64,000 nt of DNA from Magnetococcus sp. PR-3 (GTDB lineage: Bacteria; Pseudomonadota; Magnetococcia; Magnetococcales; Magnetococcaceae): positions 1 to 64,000 of the forward strand of contig NZ_JBAHUQ010000026.1 of the NCBI RefSeq assembly GCF_036689865.1. Reading direction: 5' to 3'. This document shows positions 44,601 through 53,250 of this stretch, in pieces (within the stretch, counting starts at the first letter, position 1; each line of letters opens with the position of its first letter). The notes below the pieces were generated by a model. It did no database searches and was not told where the DNA came from. It was given only the letters and a program-made list of their open reading frames with translations. Both the position numbers and the translations under genes were made by a program.

Positions 44601-46075
44601 AAAAAGTATTGGTGGTGGATGACAACAGCACAGCCCGTGAAATTTTGTCCGAGTTCTTAAACAGCATGGGCTTTGTCGTTGGTACCGCAGCCTCAGGCCC
44701 GGAAGCCCTACAAACCTTAGCCAAAGCCAGCCACCAGGGCGATTCCCCCTATGATGTGGTGTGTATGGATTGGAAAATGCCCGACATGAATGGCTTACAG
44801 GCCATTGAAAAAATGCGGGATGATAAAGCGATCACGCAACCTGCGGCCTGTATTATGGTTTCAGCGTACGGACGAGAAGAGATGCGTGAACAGGTTGAAG
44901 CGGGGGGGGTTGATACGTTTCTCTCCAAACCTGTCACCCCTTCGATCTTACTGGATGCCATTCTTGATACCTTTGCAGGCACCTCAGAAAAACAGCACCA
45001 CACCCATCACCGCGAGACCAATACCCCAACGATGAACCGGTTTTTAGGGGCTCGTGTCTTATTGGTAGAAGATAACCACATCAACCAACAAGTTGCGTTG
45101 GAAATCCTCTCAGCAACAGGTATGCAGGTTGAGGTGTGTGAAAATGGGCAACAAGCGGTGGATCTGATTGCTGAAGGCGATCCTCAGCGTTTTCATGCGA
45201 TACTTATGGATTTGCAAATGCCGGTCATGGATGGCTTTGCCGCCACCCATACCATTAAACAACGCTGGCCTGATCAAGCACCACCCATCATCGCCATGAC
45301 AGCTAACGCCATGACCCAGGATATTGAGCGTTGTCATCAAATCGGCATGGCAGCCCATATTGCCAAACCCATTGATGTTCCACAGATGTTGAGTACGCTC
45401 GAAGAGCACATCCCCACACTGCTGAACATGGGGCCCCAAACGACCGAGTCACACTTAGGGGGAGCCAAACACTCCACACTTGATATCTCAGAAGGCATCA
45501 CGCGACTGAATAACAACCTATCACTCTACAAACAGCTGCTGGTTGAACTGAGCGAAACCTATGCACAGAGTGGACAACAGCTTGAAGCCCATCTTCAGCA
45601 ACAAGACTTCATCGCCGCCAGATCAATCTCCCACGCCATTAAGGGTTTGGCAGGTAATCTTTCAGCCAAAGCACTACACCATGCCGCCACTAAGCTGGAG
45701 CAGGCATGTATTCAAAAAAATGAGCCGCAGTGTCAGCTCTGGCTAACCACTTTTCAGGAAGCTTGGCCTCCCCTGCTGAACGCGATTTCAGAATTAACCG
45801 GGGGCACCAAAACGGTACCTGAACCTTCAACATCTACAACCCATGGTGTGACCCTTTCTACAGATTTGCATGAGAAGCTACAGCAGCTTAAAGAGCTTTT
45901 AGACAATATGGATATGGCCGCAGAACAGCTCATGGTTAGCTTGCAGCCACAGCTACAAGAAGCTGGTTTAGAACCTTTAGGCCAACGATGGATGGAACAG
46001 ATCAGTAAACTGGACTATGCTGAGGCTGCCCAAGGATTGAGCGCTGTTCTTTCAGGAGAAAATGATGACGCGTAA
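41630..46075 (+). CDS. hybrid sensor histidine kinase: TM-PAS-PAS-GAF-HisKA-HATPase-REC-REC-Hpt
   Basis: A 1481-residue membrane phosphorelay kinase. Seen: an N-terminal cytosolic helix of about 100 residues, membrane segments at about 102-124 and 280-302 around a helical periplasmic domain, two PAS domains (about 315-430 and 440-560), GAF (about 575-725), phospho-acceptor His in [11 protein letters not shown], ATPase boxes LINLGTNAVKF, DTGIGL and GSGLGLAI, receiver 1 (VVDDN, MDWKMPDMNG, SKPV), receiver 2 (VEDN, LMDLQMPVMDG, AKPI) and an Hpt with His in SHAIKGLAGN. It is preceded after one base by the ODP-like gene and overlaps the REC-GGDEF gene by 14 bp. Likely output is phosphorylation of that cyclase. 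Confidence 0.93.
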   Translation: MSMPNAQDPFKAMDDALTVQERLIEQSLAMRAQAYMAEAKAKLLTQTLMEMDSAKERLPHHPQDQHAKPTISDREKPQPEPHKPTASTKDKSSRNRYSWMVTLILIITMAAVSGMLLYGLEGFRRIQTFHQEINQYQQLALSRAQVLSRINQELGYGGFIHHFKNYVLRGQPHYYDRVQAGFERFEALTSHYYSLAPSPKEIEAMGNFTQVIEKYKNNVHRAYLLVKRGADPKAVDKVVKIDDAPAITAMRILTDSIDAFRTEKQATTMASLHTTKSYLTWSILLLPATILMGLFTAYMLRRIVLGHNRTLQISSQLETILQATPDAMLTLREDGQILRINHQACELFDMPQDELLGQSVKSLFGKQSSGESRSELFESLLANDGAIHTVTMEIHTPSDRYFPAEITSNVTVSEQGTYRLLIIRDVSERRRYEEALKASEKRFRRAVIQSPAPIMLHASDGEVLEISQSWTHITGYTHAAIPTIERWAGRAHPEESQNVIDGIRNLHRHKGQQHEGEFTIRTQEGSQRIWDFSSAPLGELPDGRRAVISMAVDITDRKQAEQERNQAHNAQVVINRLLKIALQPMSFTEQLQSALSEVLSLPWLTLLDKGGLFIYDEETQKLTLSAHHNLEPILLQSCNKVGLGHCLCGQAAEQRQTIYASHVDERHHIHYPGMADHGHYAVPILSRNTLLGVLILYLNPGHCASDEELRYIEIIGQTLAGLIERRKLDDALHQAKEQAEAANQAKSDFLANMSHEIRTPLNAVLGLGHLLENTPLNAKQTDYLTKINASAQSLLGVINDVLDFSKIESGKLILESTEFRLDDVLDQLSNILSVKAEEKGLELLFHICDKVPRNLIGDPLRLSQVLINLGTNAVKFTERGEVVISADTVVEDGEHITLTFSVRDTGIGLSDDQLDYLFQSFSQADSSTTRKYGGSGLGLAICRQLSTLMGGEIWAESKPEIGSTFTFTADFKLPKDEGRWCIVPGPEVRGKKVLVVDDNSTAREILSEFLNSMGFVVGTAASGPEALQTLAKASHQGDSPYDVVCMDWKMPDMNGLQAIEKMRDDKAITQPAACIMVSAYGREEMREQVEAGGVDTFLSKPVTPSILLDAILDTFAGTSEKQHHTHHRETNTPTMNRFLGARVLLVEDNHINQQVALEILSATGMQVEVCENGQQAVDLIAEGDPQRFHAILMDLQMPVMDGFAATHTIKQRWPDQAPPIIAMTANAMTQDIERCHQIGMAAHIAKPIDVPQMLSTLEEHIPTLLNMGPQTTESHLGGAKHSTLDISEGITRLNNNLSLYKQLLVELSETYAQSGQQLEAHLQQQDFIAARSISHAIKGLAGNLSAKALHHAATKLEQACIQKNEPQCQLWLTTFQEAWPPLLNAISELTGGTKTVPEPSTSTTHGVTLSTDLHEKLQQLKELLDNMDMAAEQLMVSLQPQLQEAGLEPLGQRWMEQISKLDYAEAAQGLSAVLSGENDDA

Positions 46076-46991
46076 CCCGATGAACCGTCAGGCACGTATT
46101 CTTATTGTCGATGATGTCCCCTCAAATATTCAGATCATCCGCCAAGTCATTAATCCTGAACATCAGGTCTTTTTTGCCACCAATGGCCCAAGTGCCCTTC
46201 AACTTGCCAAAGAGAAACAGCCAGATTTAATGCTACTGGACATTTCCATGCCAGAAATGGATGGCTTTGAAGTATGCCGCCGCTTACAACGTCAAGAAGA
46301 GACCTCGGATATCCCAGTTATTTTCATCACCGCCCTGGAAGATGAAGCAGATGAGTTAAAAGGTCTACAACTGGGGGCGGTCGATTTTATCACCAAGCCT
46401 ATTCGCCCCGCCATTGTCTCACAACGGGTGGATAACCATCTAAAAATGCGCCGCCTACAACAGGAGCTGGAAGCCCTAAGCTATCGGGATGGCCTAACAG
46501 GTATTGCAAACCGCCGACTGTTTGATGATCAGTTTGAGGCTGAGTGGCACCGAGGTGTCCGACATAAAATGCCAATGGCTTTGATCATGATCGATATAGA
46601 CCACTTTAAACTCTACAACGATCACTATGGGCACCAAGCCGGTGATGAGACCCTACAGCGTGTGGCCAATGCCATGCAGTGTTGCATGAAACGCAGCACT
46701 GACCTGTTGGCACGCTATGGGGGGGAAGAGTTTGTGGTGATGTTACCCAACACCGATACAGAAGGCGTAAAACAGATCGCCGATACCTTATTGGCCAATG
46801 TGGCCGCTTTGGCCATTGAACACTGCAAAACTACCTTGGATGAGAAAAAAATCACCATCAGCCTGGGGCTAGCCTGCACCATGCCCACCCATCATACGGC
46901 ACCCATTGCACTGCAAAAAGAGGCGGATCAAGCGCTGTATGTCGCCAAAGAAGCGGGCCGTAATCAATACCACTTGGCTAAAAACACTTAA
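46062..46991 (+). CDS. response regulator diguanylate cyclase (REC-GGDEF, PleD/WspR-like)
   Basis: A 309-residue protein. Seen: a receiver (about 8-125) with VDD, phospho-acceptor Asp in LLDISMPEMDG and Lys in ITKPI; then a GGDEF domain with the active-site variant GGEEF and an inhibitory RxxD (RSTD) five residues before it. It makes c-di-GMP, probably when phosphorylated by the hybrid kinase whose gene it overlaps by 14 bp. Starts at 46062, 46065 or 46080 are possible; the first is used here. It is the last gene of the ODP-kinase-cyclase operon. Confidence 0.93.
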   Translation: MMTRNPMNRQARILIVDDVPSNIQIIRQVINPEHQVFFATNGPSALQLAKEKQPDLMLLDISMPEMDGFEVCRRLQRQEETSDIPVIFITALEDEADELKGLQLGAVDFITKPIRPAIVSQRVDNHLKMRRLQQELEALSYRDGLTGIANRRLFDDQFEAEWHRGVRHKMPMALIMIDIDHFKLYNDHYGHQAGDETLQRVANAMQCCMKRSTDLLARYGGEEFVVMLPNTDTEGVKQIADTLLANVAALAIEHCKTTLDEKKITISLGLACTMPTHHTAPIALQKEADQALYVAKEAGRNQYHLAKNT

Positions 46992-47083
46992 ATATCACCC
47001 TTTGCACGCCTTATCTGCCAGTTAACAAAAATCAATATCCCTACGCGACCACCTCACCCATCAAGCCTTTCAACCGGCATGTA

Positions 47084-47118
47084 TCTGACATGCTGTCACA
47101 CTCCAACGACATGTCAGA
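47084..47118. repeat. inverted repeat with an alternative overlapping hairpin
   Basis: TCTGACATG (47084-47092) and CATGTCAGA (47110-47118) pair perfectly. The left arm can instead pair locally as GCATGT-ATCTG-ACATGC, so two exclusive structures are possible. It lies about 95 bp after the cyclase stop and before the phosphatase gene. Confidence 0.45.
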
Positions 47119-47281
47119 ACCGTGAAATGGTACAGACCAAAAACTTCATTTGCATGTTTTCAATTCCTTACGCTACTATAGGGTACCATTTTTGGTCTAT
47201 TATTATCCCGATTCACCGTCTCTTTGTAACAGAACGATGGATGGTCAATTAGCGTTAACGACTCATGACCAGGATAGACTC

Positions 47282-47878
47282 ATGTTTTTTCGCGTATATT
47301 TATTCTGTCTGTGCATAGGTTTGGTCGGGCCACTGGCTGCGGCGGAACATCCTGATCAGCGACCATCAATTGAGCGCCTGCGCCAAGGTGGTCTGGTTAT
47401 TTTCTTTCGTCACACCCAAACCGTACACAGTGAACAGGACTCTCCCACACTGGATCTTAGTCGGTGCGAGACCCAACGTAATCTCTCAACAGAGGGTCGC
47501 AAGCAGGCACAGCTAATCGGGCAAGCCTTTCAGCAAATGAGCATACCGATCGGGGAGGTACTCTCCAGCCCTTTTTGCCGCTGTCTCGACACCGCCCAGA
47601 TCGCCTTTGGACAAGCCAAGTCGCTGCCCTACCTCTACTACGCCCTTGGGTTACACCGCACCAACCGAGAAGAGATCACCACTCAGCTGCGCCAACTCAT
47701 GACCAAACCCATTGCGATGGGTGAAAACCGTATCATCATTTCCCACTCTGCGAACTTGCAGGAGGCCATGGGTATTTGGCCCGATCCAGAAGGTGTGGCT
47801 TGGGTCTTTGAACCCCATGAAAAAGGGCTAAAAACCTTGGGTAAGATTCATCCACAGCAGTGGTTGGAACTCCACTAA
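47282..47878 (+). CDS. secreted histidine phosphatase family protein
   Basis: About 198 residues. Seen: a signal peptide (MFFRVYLFCLC... ending AAA), then a phosphoglycerate-mutase fold with the catalytic FFRHTQT (RHxxT variant of RHG), SSPFCRCLDTA, and the second catalytic His in IIISHSANLQE. The family removes phosphate from diverse substrates. The signal peptide points to a periplasmic small-molecule or protein substrate, which is unknown. ATG at 47282 has AGGA about 9 nt upstream; a start at 47150 would add 44 residues without support. The GGDEF-EAL gene follows after 24 bp, so cotranscription is likely. Confidence 0.83.
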   Translation: MFFRVYLFCLCIGLVGPLAAAEHPDQRPSIERLRQGGLVIFFRHTQTVHSEQDSPTLDLSRCETQRNLSTEGRKQAQLIGQAFQQMSIPIGEVLSSPFCRCLDTAQIAFGQAKSLPYLYYALGLHRTNREEITTQLRQLMTKPIAMGENRIIISHSANLQEAMGIWPDPEGVAWVFEPHEKGLKTLGKIHPQQWLELH

Positions 47879-47902
47879 CCACCAAAATACCGGAGAATCC
47901 TT

Positions 47903-50566
47903 ATGCCGTTATGGCCGTTGGGTCGATGGTTTTCACTACGCATACTGAGCCTATTGGTACCCGCCCTACTTCTCGTTATATTTTGGACGACCTGGCGCGA
48001 GCTACAACCGTTACGTCAACAACAGAGTTTACTTAACCAACAAATCATCTCCAATATTCTCCCCCTACATAAGCTGCTCTACCTGCATACAGAGACCCTA
48101 CGCAGCCTACAAGACAGAACCGCTTATTTTCTTAAAAATTCCAGCCCTTTATCCACCAAAGAAGTCTATCTACGCGGGCGCGAGATCTTAGATAGCCAGG
48201 ATGAGAGCAACCACCATTTTCAACAACAGCTCACGCAGCTTATTCAACCTTTGAATTTGCACAACACCACGCTGGATCTTCAGCTCGCGGCACTGAACCA
48301 CCAACTTAGGCGCTACCGAGATGCCCTGGTCTCTGCCTTAAAGTCCGCCTCTTTGGACCCCAAGCAAGCACCAAAGAGAGTTCAACTTATTGCGACACGT
48401 CACAACAGCATCTCATTTGCAGCCGCCGATCTATTTAATACGCTCAGCTCCGCCGCCAGCCAACGCACAACGGCCCAAGCCCAAAAATTGGATCAACAGT
48501 TCCACACTTTGGCATGGACAGGGAGCTCGATACTGCTCATTACACTCTTTATCAGTCTTGTTATGCTGACTCGAGTACGAGGTAACATTACCATTTTAGC
48601 CCATGCGCTTAAGGGTCTGTCCGAGGGGGATTATCAATGGAGCCAAAACTGTCAAAAAAAGCTGGATACGGATTTTGCCATTTTAAAAGATGTGACCAAC
48701 CATCTTTCTGACCTTTATGCAAAGCTAAGACAAAGCAATGATGCACTCTTACAGGAACGCCTAAACTTGGAACAAAGGGTGGCCAAACGGACACAAGCCT
48801 TACAACAGTTCAATGATCATCTACTTAATGAAATTGAACAACGACGCGCAGCAGAAGAGCAACTGCACCTTTATCAGCGGGTTGTGGAACATACCGATGA
48901 AGCGGTACTGATTACCGATAAGGAGAGCCGTGTCATTGCCGTAAACGAGGCATACCTGCGTATCACCGGCTATGTTCGGGAGGATGTGCTGGGGTACAAT
49001 CCACGCATCTCCCAATCCGGTCATCATGATGCACGGTTCTACCAACAAATGTGGCAAAGCATTGCAACCCATGGTGTATGGCGGGGTGAGATTTGGGATA
49101 AGCGTAAAGACGGGTCTATTTTTCCCAAATGGCTCACCATTAATACCGTCTACGATCATCAGGGTGAGGTGATCAACTATGTCGGCATTTTTATCGATAT
49201 TACCGAACAAAAAGCCACCGAGAAAAAACTTGAAGATCTAGCCTTTAAGGATAGCTTAACCGGCCTACCCAACCGAACCCTCTATCAAGACCGCCTTCAA
49301 AGAGAGCTGGAGGTCGCCACCCGCCAAGATTGGGGGCTCATGCTCTTTTTCATTGATCTCGACCGCTTTAAAATGATCAATGACACCCTTGGCCATGATA
49401 TGGGAGACCTACTGTTAAAAGCTGTCGCCACACGTATACAAAAGACCTTGCGAAAAAGTGACATCGTCTGCCGGTTAGGGGGGGACGAGTTTACCGTCAT
49501 CTTGCCAGAGCTCTCATCTCAACGTAAGGCGACTGAGCTGGCCAAAGCGATCCTTACTCAACTTCATCTAAAATTTCAGTTACATGAGCATGAGGCCCAC
49601 ATTGGTGCCAGTATTGGTATTGCCTGCTTCCCCCAAGATGGCCGTACCGCACCTTTGTTAAACAAACATGCGGATGTCGCCATGTACCAAGCCAAAAAAG
49701 CGGGGCGTGGCACCTATCGTTTTTTCCAAGAGGAGATGAACCAAGTCAATACCCGGCGTGCGGAAACCGAGTCCCACATGCGCATTGCGCTAGAAGAGGC
49801 GCAGTTTAAAGTATGGTTTCAACCAAAAGTTGATCTCCACTCCCAGCGTATTGTCGGCGCAGAAGCCCTGGCTCGCTGGCACCATCCAGATAAAGGGGTT
49901 ATCCACCCTGATCAGTTTATTGCCATTGCCGAACAAACCAACTTAATCCTGCCTCTTGGCCAACAGATCCTGCGGCAAGCCTGCCGTAGCGCTAAGCTTT
50001 GGATCCAGCAGCATGGCCAAAACCTACCGGTTGCGGTGAATATTTCACCCCGACAGTTTAGGGATACAAAACTGCTGCAACGCGTGACTGAAACCTTACA
50101 AGAGACAGGCTTACCTGCTGAGTGTTTAGAACTGGAGATTACAGAATCCATGGCCATGGCGGATATGAACCATGCCTTGAACGTTGTAACCTCTCTCAAA
50201 AAGATTGGGGTTAGAATTGCCATTGATGATTTTGGAACAGGTTACTCTTCCCTGAACTATCTGCATCAATTCCCCATTGAAATATTGAAGATAGACCGTA
50301 CATTTATTCAGAAGATTGATCCCGAAAATCCACGGGGGCAAGCGGTTGTTGATGCCATTTTACTGATGGCCCAACAACTGGGGCTGGAGGTGGTTGCCGA
50401 GGGTGTAGAGAACACCCAACAGCTGGAGCACCTAAAGCGCAAAAACTGCCAACATTTACAAGGCTACCTGTTCTGCCCCCCTGTTGAAGCCACTGAGTTT
50501 CAGGAGATACTGACGGCAAGCAACCAAGGTAAAGCTTGGGCCCAGAACATAAAAAAGGAGGCCTGA
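47903..50566 (+). CDS. membrane PAS-GGDEF-EAL c-di-GMP protein
   Basis: An 887-residue protein. Seen: membrane segments at about 12-30 and 198-220 bounding a helical periplasmic domain; a HAMP-like and coiled-coil stretch; PAS at about 325-440 (AVLITDKESRVIAVNEAY); GGDEF at about 440-600 with intact GGDEF and an RxxD (RKSD) inhibitory site; and EAL at about 620-870 with the catalytic EALAR, ELEITES, DDFGTGYSS, KIDRTFI and VAEGVE signatures. Both catalytic domains look intact, so it may make or degrade c-di-GMP depending on signal. It follows the phosphatase gene closely and ends in the shared terminator at 50555. Confidence 0.93.
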   Translation: MPLWPLGRWFSLRILSLLVPALLLVIFWTTWRELQPLRQQQSLLNQQIISNILPLHKLLYLHTETLRSLQDRTAYFLKNSSPLSTKEVYLRGREILDSQDESNHHFQQQLTQLIQPLNLHNTTLDLQLAALNHQLRRYRDALVSALKSASLDPKQAPKRVQLIATRHNSISFAAADLFNTLSSAASQRTTAQAQKLDQQFHTLAWTGSSILLITLFISLVMLTRVRGNITILAHALKGLSEGDYQWSQNCQKKLDTDFAILKDVTNHLSDLYAKLRQSNDALLQERLNLEQRVAKRTQALQQFNDHLLNEIEQRRAAEEQLHLYQRVVEHTDEAVLITDKESRVIAVNEAYLRITGYVREDVLGYNPRISQSGHHDARFYQQMWQSIATHGVWRGEIWDKRKDGSIFPKWLTINTVYDHQGEVINYVGIFIDITEQKATEKKLEDLAFKDSLTGLPNRTLYQDRLQRELEVATRQDWGLMLFFIDLDRFKMINDTLGHDMGDLLLKAVATRIQKTLRKSDIVCRLGGDEFTVILPELSSQRKATELAKAILTQLHLKFQLHEHEAHIGASIGIACFPQDGRTAPLLNKHADVAMYQAKKAGRGTYRFFQEEMNQVNTRRAETESHMRIALEEAQFKVWFQPKVDLHSQRIVGAEALARWHHPDKGVIHPDQFIAIAEQTNLILPLGQQILRQACRSAKLWIQQHGQNLPVAVNISPRQFRDTKLLQRVTETLQETGLPAECLELEITESMAMADMNHALNVVTSLKKIGVRIAIDDFGTGYSSLNYLHQFPIEILKIDRTFIQKIDPENPRGQAVVDAILLMAQQLGLEVVAEGVENTQQLEHLKRKNCQHLQGYLFCPPVEATEFQEILTASNQGKAWAQNIKKEA

Positions 50567-50580
50567 TACCAGGCCTCCTT
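50552..50580 (-). terminator. terminator of accA, shared with the GGDEF-EAL gene
   Basis: An 11-bp perfect stem AAGGAGGCCTG (50555-50565) with CAGGCCTCCTT (50570-50580) has its T-run on the minus strand. It lies 35 bp past the accA stop and overlaps the stop codon of the convergent gene. Confidence 0.85.
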
Positions 50581-50614
50581 ACATCTCAAACAGCTCCATG
50601 GTCATAGGGAGCAA

Positions 50615-51583
50615 TTAGCCAACCTCTTCCAGCTCACCCATGGCCATAAATTTTTCGTAACGCTGATTTTGCAGTTCATCAGAATCCATCTTCAACAAAC
50701 CATCCAACTGCTTAACCAGATGCACCTTCAGCAGACGTGCAGCCTCTTCCCGATCTCGGTGGGCACCGCCAACAGGCTCCGGCACAATACCATCAATCAC
50801 CCCTACCCCTAAAATTTCATCGGCGGTCAGACGCATGGCCTCTGCGGCCAAAGAGGCCTTAGCGGCATCTTTCCACAAAATGGAGGCACACCCTTCTGGT
50901 GAGATCACCGAATAGATGGCGTACTGCATCATCATCACCCGGTTCCCCATACCAATGGCCAAGGCCCCACCAGATCCCCCTTCACCAATCACAATGGAGA
51001 TCATGGGCACTTTGAGCATCACCATCTCTTTAAGGTTACGGGCAATGGCTTCTGCCTGACCACGCTGTTCAGCCCCTTTACCTGGATAGGCACCCGGGGT
51101 GTCGATTAAAGCGATGATAGGCATGCGGAATTTTTCCGCCATTTTCATCAGTCGTAACGCTTTACGGTACCCTTCGGGCCGAGGCATACCAAAGTTACGG
51201 GTTACCTTTTCCTTGGTACCACGCCCCTTCTCCTGCCCCAACACCATGACATCACGACCATTAAGTTTGGCCATACCACCAATCAGTGCTTGGTCATCTG
51301 CAAAGCCACGGTCCCCATGCAACTCAACAAAGTCATCAAACACCAGCTCCAGATAATCACTGGTATAGGGGCGATCGGGATGTCGAGAAAGCTGGGTCTT
51401 TTGCCAGGGGCTTAGCTTGGCAAAGATCTCCTCCGTGAGATTGCTGGCTTTATCTTCCAGCTGCTCAATCTGCTCCTCAATATTGATATCAGAGGTGGTG
51501 GAGAGGTGACGCAGTTCATCCACTTTGGCCATTAACTCACCAATGGGACGTTCAAACTCAAGAAAGTTTCGGGCTTGGGTCAT
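50615..51583 (-). CDS. accA: acetyl-CoA carboxylase carboxyltransferase alpha subunit
   Basis: A 322-residue cytosolic subunit that transfers the carboxyl group from biotin to acetyl-CoA in the first step of fatty acid synthesis. Seen: [14 protein letters not shown] at the start, [50 protein letters not shown] and [12 protein letters not shown], all diagnostic. The ATG at 51583 matches the usual AccA start and has GGAA just upstream; a reading from 51625 adds 14 residues not found in the family. Confidence 0.97.
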   Translation of the reverse strand: MTQARNFLEFERPIGELMAKVDELRHLSTTSDINIEEQIEQLEDKASNLTEEIFAKLSPWQKTQLSRHPDRPYTSDYLELVFDDFVELHGDRGFADDQALIGGMAKLNGRDVMVLGQEKGRGTKEKVTRNFGMPRPEGYRKALRLMKMAEKFRMPIIALIDTPGAYPGKGAEQRGQAEAIARNLKEMVMLKVPMISIVIGEGGSGGALAIGMGNRVMMMQYAIYSVISPEGCASILWKDAAKASLAAEAMRLTADEILGVGVIDGIVPEPVGGAHRDREEAARLLKVHLVKQLDGLLKMDSDELQNQRYEKFMAMGELEEVG

Positions 51584-51726
51584 GGGAATTCCGTTACCTA
51601 TATACAGACCTGGCCCACTGGCCATGGTCGTCTCTGCATGATTCGGGTTCGAGGCCCTATAGATTACGCCCTTTCCCCAGCGAGGGGAAGTCTAAACAGC
51701 CAGAGCCTGGATGTCACAAATAAAAA

Positions 51727-51756
51727 TACGGTGCTGGAGAGAACCCCAGCACCGTA
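51727..51756 (-). terminator. intrinsic terminator of the GGDEF gene
   Basis: An 11-bp perfect stem (TACGGTGCTGG at 51727-51737, CCAGCACCGTA at 51746-51756) is followed on the minus strand by TTTTTATTT, 37 bp past the stop at 51793. Confidence 0.85.
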
Positions 51757-51792
51757 TAAGAAAGCAGACAATTATAGATGCTTACCTGTTCT

Positions 51793-52818
51793 TTACAGCA
51801 CACACACCTGGCAACGGCCATTGGCTTTGGCTTTATACAAAGCCGCATCGGTATCTTCCAACCAACGGTCCAAGGGCACATTACAGTCCCATTGGCTTAT
51901 GCCAATACTTACCCCTAAAACCGGATGCCCAGGGGCCTGAATATTTAACGCACGCACGTTAGAAACCAGACGTTCCATAAATTTACGCCCCCGCTCCAGA
52001 TCTGTATGGGGCAAGATCATGGCAAACTCATCCCCCCCCACACGGGCTAGGCAGTCTGAGTCACGGGTCATACTGGCCAACGCCAAAGAGACCTGTCGTA
52101 ACGCTACATCCCCTTCTGCATGTCCCAGAATATCATTAACCGCTTTGAAGTGATCCAAGTCCAGATAGGCCAAACAGAGCGGATGGCTGTAACGTTCAGC
52201 GTTGGTAATCTCTTGTTCCAGACGTTCATCAAACACCCGGCGGTTGACCAACCCGGTCAGCGCATCACGACGGGCTTGATCGTAGAGATCTTCATACGCC
52301 AAGACACGGTCTAAAGGTCCCCGCATCTCACGGGCAACCATCTCTACCATGGACTCAAAGTCCCCTTCATCACTTTCTTGATCAAAAATCAGTAACAGTC
52401 GCTCAGGAGCCGGTTCAGGGTCCATCAACAAAAAGCGATAGCGTTTGTCTAAGTGGTCTAGATTGCCCAGCTCATCTTCCACCGTCTCTGCCACCAACAG
52501 CGCAGAGGCCGCATCCACCAAATTTTGTCGATCTGGGCCATGGCAGCTACAGGAGATGTATTGACGGTGCCGGCCACCATGCCGATAGGCCACCAACTCA
52601 TGGGAGAAGTAGCTTTTAAGCCAGACGGAAAAAGCCTCGATCATGGCGGCTAAATCTGGTTTTTCGCCCAAGCGTCGGTGCAGCTCATAGACGCGTTCGA
52701 GCTGTTCACTCTGTAGACGGTAACGGTTAAGCTCTTCAACCAGATCTTTGGGGCTGCAAGCCAACAGATGCAGGTGTGTACCCCGCTCCCATTGCCGCTT
52801 GTTAATTTCAATGCCCAT
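51793..52818 (-). CDS. diguanylate cyclase (GGDEF)
   Basis: About 341 residues, no membrane segment. The N-terminal half (about 1-170) is a GAF-like or novel sensory region with CSPKD, YHGG-like and acidic stretches; the C-terminal GGDEF domain carries intact GGDEF and an RxxD (RDSD) inhibitory site five residues upstream, so it should be an active, product-inhibited c-di-GMP synthase. ATG at 52818 is chosen because AAGGGAG lies about 6 nt upstream. It is a single gene with a long, structured upstream region (52880-52993). Confidence 0.9.
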   Translation of the reverse strand: MGIEINKRQWERGTHLHLLACSPKDLVEELNRYRLQSEQLERVYELHRRLGEKPDLAAMIEAFSVWLKSYFSHELVAYRHGGRHRQYISCSCHGPDRQNLVDAASALLVAETVEDELGNLDHLDKRYRFLLMDPEPAPERLLLIFDQESDEGDFESMVEMVAREMRGPLDRVLAYEDLYDQARRDALTGLVNRRVFDERLEQEITNAERYSHPLCLAYLDLDHFKAVNDILGHAEGDVALRQVSLALASMTRDSDCLARVGGDEFAMILPHTDLERGRKFMERLVSNVRALNIQAPGHPVLGVSIGISQWDCNVPLDRWLEDTDAALYKAKANGRCQVCVL

Positions 52819-52884
52819 ACGACTCCCTTTCTTATCCAAGGGGGGTTGCAACCGCTGCTAATACCAGCTGCTTAGATATGTTGC

Positions 52885-52993
52885 CCGACATAGGTCGGAT
52901 CCCCCCATCCCACCACACCCAACATGGCCTATCCTTAGGGTGCAGCACCTGAACAGATCCTCTGAAGGGGTGGGATTCAGGATTCTGCCGACC
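52885..52993. ncRNA. candidate structured RNA or leader with mutually exclusive stems
   Basis: GGTCGG (52893-52898) can pair locally with CCGAC (52885-52889) or at long range with CCGACC (52988-52993); the long-range form is supported by an inner 8-bp stem ATCCCACC (52907-52914) with GGTGGGAT (52969-52976). On the minus strand this lies in the leader of the GGDEF gene, ending 67 bp before its start. On the plus strand it would be a free RNA. I see no match to a named riboswitch. Strand and function are unresolved. Confidence 0.3.
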
Positions 52994-53148
52994 ATCAATA
53001 TTGCCAAGAACATGCCAAGTGACACACCCGCCAGATAATCAGGCTAACATTCTGATTATTTAAGGCTTAAGCAACGCATCACAAGGTAACTTTGCGTAAC
53101 AATGAAGACCACTTCTCATGAATAGGAAGTGCTTAGGAAAGGTTTTCA

Positions 53149-53177
53149 GGAAAGGCGGTAAAAGGTGCCGCCTTTTT
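53149..53177. terminator. terminator after the LapD-like gene
   Basis: AAAGGCGG pairs with CCGCCTTT, loop TAAAAGGTG. The stronger T-run (T5) is on the plus strand. On the minus strand it lies about 75 bp beyond the stop at 53251, so it probably works for that gene, and could also end a plus-strand transcript. Confidence 0.65.
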
Positions 53178-53250
53178 CAGGATGCACAGATCCTGTTCCA
53201 TCACAAATGAAGCGTGCCATACTCAATGAACCACAAAACAGACCCGACGA

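Larger units (their letters stand above)
52819..53250. other. structured intergenic region upstream of the GGDEF gene
   Basis: About 430 bp between two minus-strand genes. It contains a switch-like set of alternative stems (52885-52993, separate entry), an 8-bp inverted repeat ATAATCAG/CTGATTAT at 53035-53059, and a terminator at 53149-53177. No protein gene is seen. It may be the leader of the GGDEF gene, or a small RNA. Confidence 0.5.

Noticed and set aside
52819-53150. 6S RNA or a GEMM c-di-GMP riboswitch
   Set aside because: I looked for the 6S central-bubble layout and for the GEMM core with its GAAA loop receptor; ACGCAAAG occurs on the minus strand near 53097 but the partner elements are missing.
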